Part shown: one piece after another, positions 40,918 through 41,613 of the stretch
Numbering within the stretch: the first letter of the stretch is position 1
How the letters are laid out: the number at the start of each line of letters is the position of its first letter
Assembly (NCBI GenBank): GCA_039802205.1
Contig: JBDRWD010000017.1
Location: 1-41,613 of the forward strand
DNA length: 41,613 bases
Source: a candidate division WOR-3 bacterium
GTDB taxonomy: Bacteria; Hydrothermota; Tepidihabitantia; SM23-42; JAOAFX01
Direction: 5' to 3'
Notes under the pieces: generated by a model
The model's database searches: none
Seen by the model: the letters and a program-made list of their open reading frames with translations, nothing else
What the model was told of the DNA's origin: nothing
Position numbers and translations under genes: made by a program

Positions 40918-41613
40918 ATGAGAACAATCGTAATAACTCTAATCCCTTTTGTATGTGCTCTTGCTCAAAATCTGCTCGTCAATGGAGATTTTGAGCAGGA
41001 TATAAGTGTAGGGTGGACTAAGGATACTTCAGGTTATTCTATCTATATCGACCGTGCTACCGATTATGAACCAGACCCTGATTATGAGCTGCGTGTAGAA
41101 AAACAGACGAGTAGTGGTTATGCCCGGGTGAAACAGATTGTTGATATTCCATCGGTAAATAATATCACCTTTTCGGTCAAGGCAAAACTCTATGCCTATG
41201 ATAATAATGCGGATACATTGACCTTCGCGGCTGCTGCGGTTATCATTGGCTATCGTAATTCAAGTGGTGTTCTTTTAGGTGAGACTCGAATCTGTCAGTT
41301 TACTGCACCCTGTCCTTGGCAGAATACTCCAACCTGCCATCTGATTATGGTGAACGATTCGCTCTGGCATACTCATTCATTTAGTTTATCGAGTGAGTTG
41401 CAGAATCTACCTGGTGTGAATCCGGCGAATGTTCAAAAGATTGAAATTGCTTTTTATGATACCACTGCCCATACTTGCTGAGGGGCACAGCAATTGGCGA
41501 AGGTCTTCGCCGATGATGTGCAATTGCTCTATTTGGGCAATAAACCTTATTTAGTACTTTCCCGCACCTCAGTCGTCAATGACAACAATAACAACGGCAA
41601 ACTCGATCCAGGC
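40918..41613 (+). pseudogene. Secreted protein with carbohydrate-binding-like domain, interrupted by TGA, 3' end outside window
   Basis: ATG 40918 follows AAAGGGGGTG and begins a signal peptide (RTIVITLIPFVCALAQ). A jelly-roll, CBM-like domain comes next: NLLVNGDFEQDISVGWTKD, VKQIVDIPSVNNITFSVKAKL, VQKIEIAFYD. A TGA at 41479-41481 interrupts it, but the same frame continues to the window end with AKVFADDVQLLYLG (the expected last strand of the domain) and SRTSVVNDNNNNGKLDPG, a linker typical of large secreted peptidases or repeat proteins. As the residue before the stop is Cys (HTC), TGG to TGA is a simple explanation. Mutation or sequence error cannot be told apart here. Confidence 0.7.

Overview
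The window looks like a chromosomal contig of an uncultivated Gram-negative-type bacterium with moderate to low GC. The outer-membrane proteins (a TonB-dependent receptor, an OmpA-domain barrel, a small barrel), lipoproteins, secreted beta-propeller proteins, a secreted serpin, and dense short palindromes built on GGC-TTTA-GCC remind me of candidate phyla such as WOR-3/Stahlbacteria. That placement is an impression, not a demonstrated result. I saw no rRNA, tRNA, CRISPR array or prophage.

Layout. 1-2877 (-): a large secreted YCF48-type propeller gene with a TGA at a conserved Trp position and a frame slip at the signal peptide. 2990-3280: a MITE-like element. 3500-4164: a YHS lipoprotein and the C-terminal remnant of a CusA-type pump. 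4198-10503 (+): one long co-directional run with an Fe-S Rrf2 regulator, a PP-loop tRNA thiolation-type enzyme, an MtrA/DUF4346 protein, two gene remnants, a TonB receptor, a HypE/AIR-synthase-like protein and an ArsP/SO_0444-type permease. It is followed by an ArsR regulator with palindromic sites, then cysK. 11937-12809 (-): an EamA transporter. 12875-13171: a second, inverted MITE. 13231-16274 (+): a PD40 lipoprotein, a small barrel and a serpin. 16425-17571: a small conserved protein (frameshifted) and an iron-sulfur flavoprotein. 17697-22239: an OmpA protein, MscL, and two VIT/CCC1-type membrane proteins separated by a REP-associated transposase (RAYT) with its REP palindromes. 22421-25264: a beta-solenoid/HEAT protein carrying an in-frame REP pair. 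25483-27834: ligA and comFB. 27831-31234 (-): the valS operon. 31566-36739 (-): DUF3467, CCA-type nucleotidyltransferase, M50 protease, AsmA and mutM as one tight operon. 36821-40288 (-): an adenylate cyclase/ATPase/TPR protein. 40918-end: a secreted protein, also interrupted by TGA.

System-level signals. (1) A ~290-bp element has 12-bp terminal inverted repeats and, in the best copy, a perfect 9-bp target duplication. It carries REP-like hairpins and no gene. All four copies, two full and two truncated, end 12-16 bp upstream of a sigma70-like -35 box; the two full copies share exactly the same 12-bp spacing. (2) A REP/RAYT system has REP sequences overlapping both ends of its own transposase gene. 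A 42-bp REP unit (14 codons, one open forward frame) also sits in frame inside an unrelated protein gene. (3) Promoters are very uniform (TTGACW, almost always a 16-bp spacer, then TATAAT-like). At least five genes (rrf2, arsR, the EamA gene, ligA, valS) have the -10 box so close to the start codon that their mRNAs should be leaderless.

Several genes are broken or are remnants. Some of these lesions may be sequencing or assembly errors, and this cannot be settled from the sequence alone.
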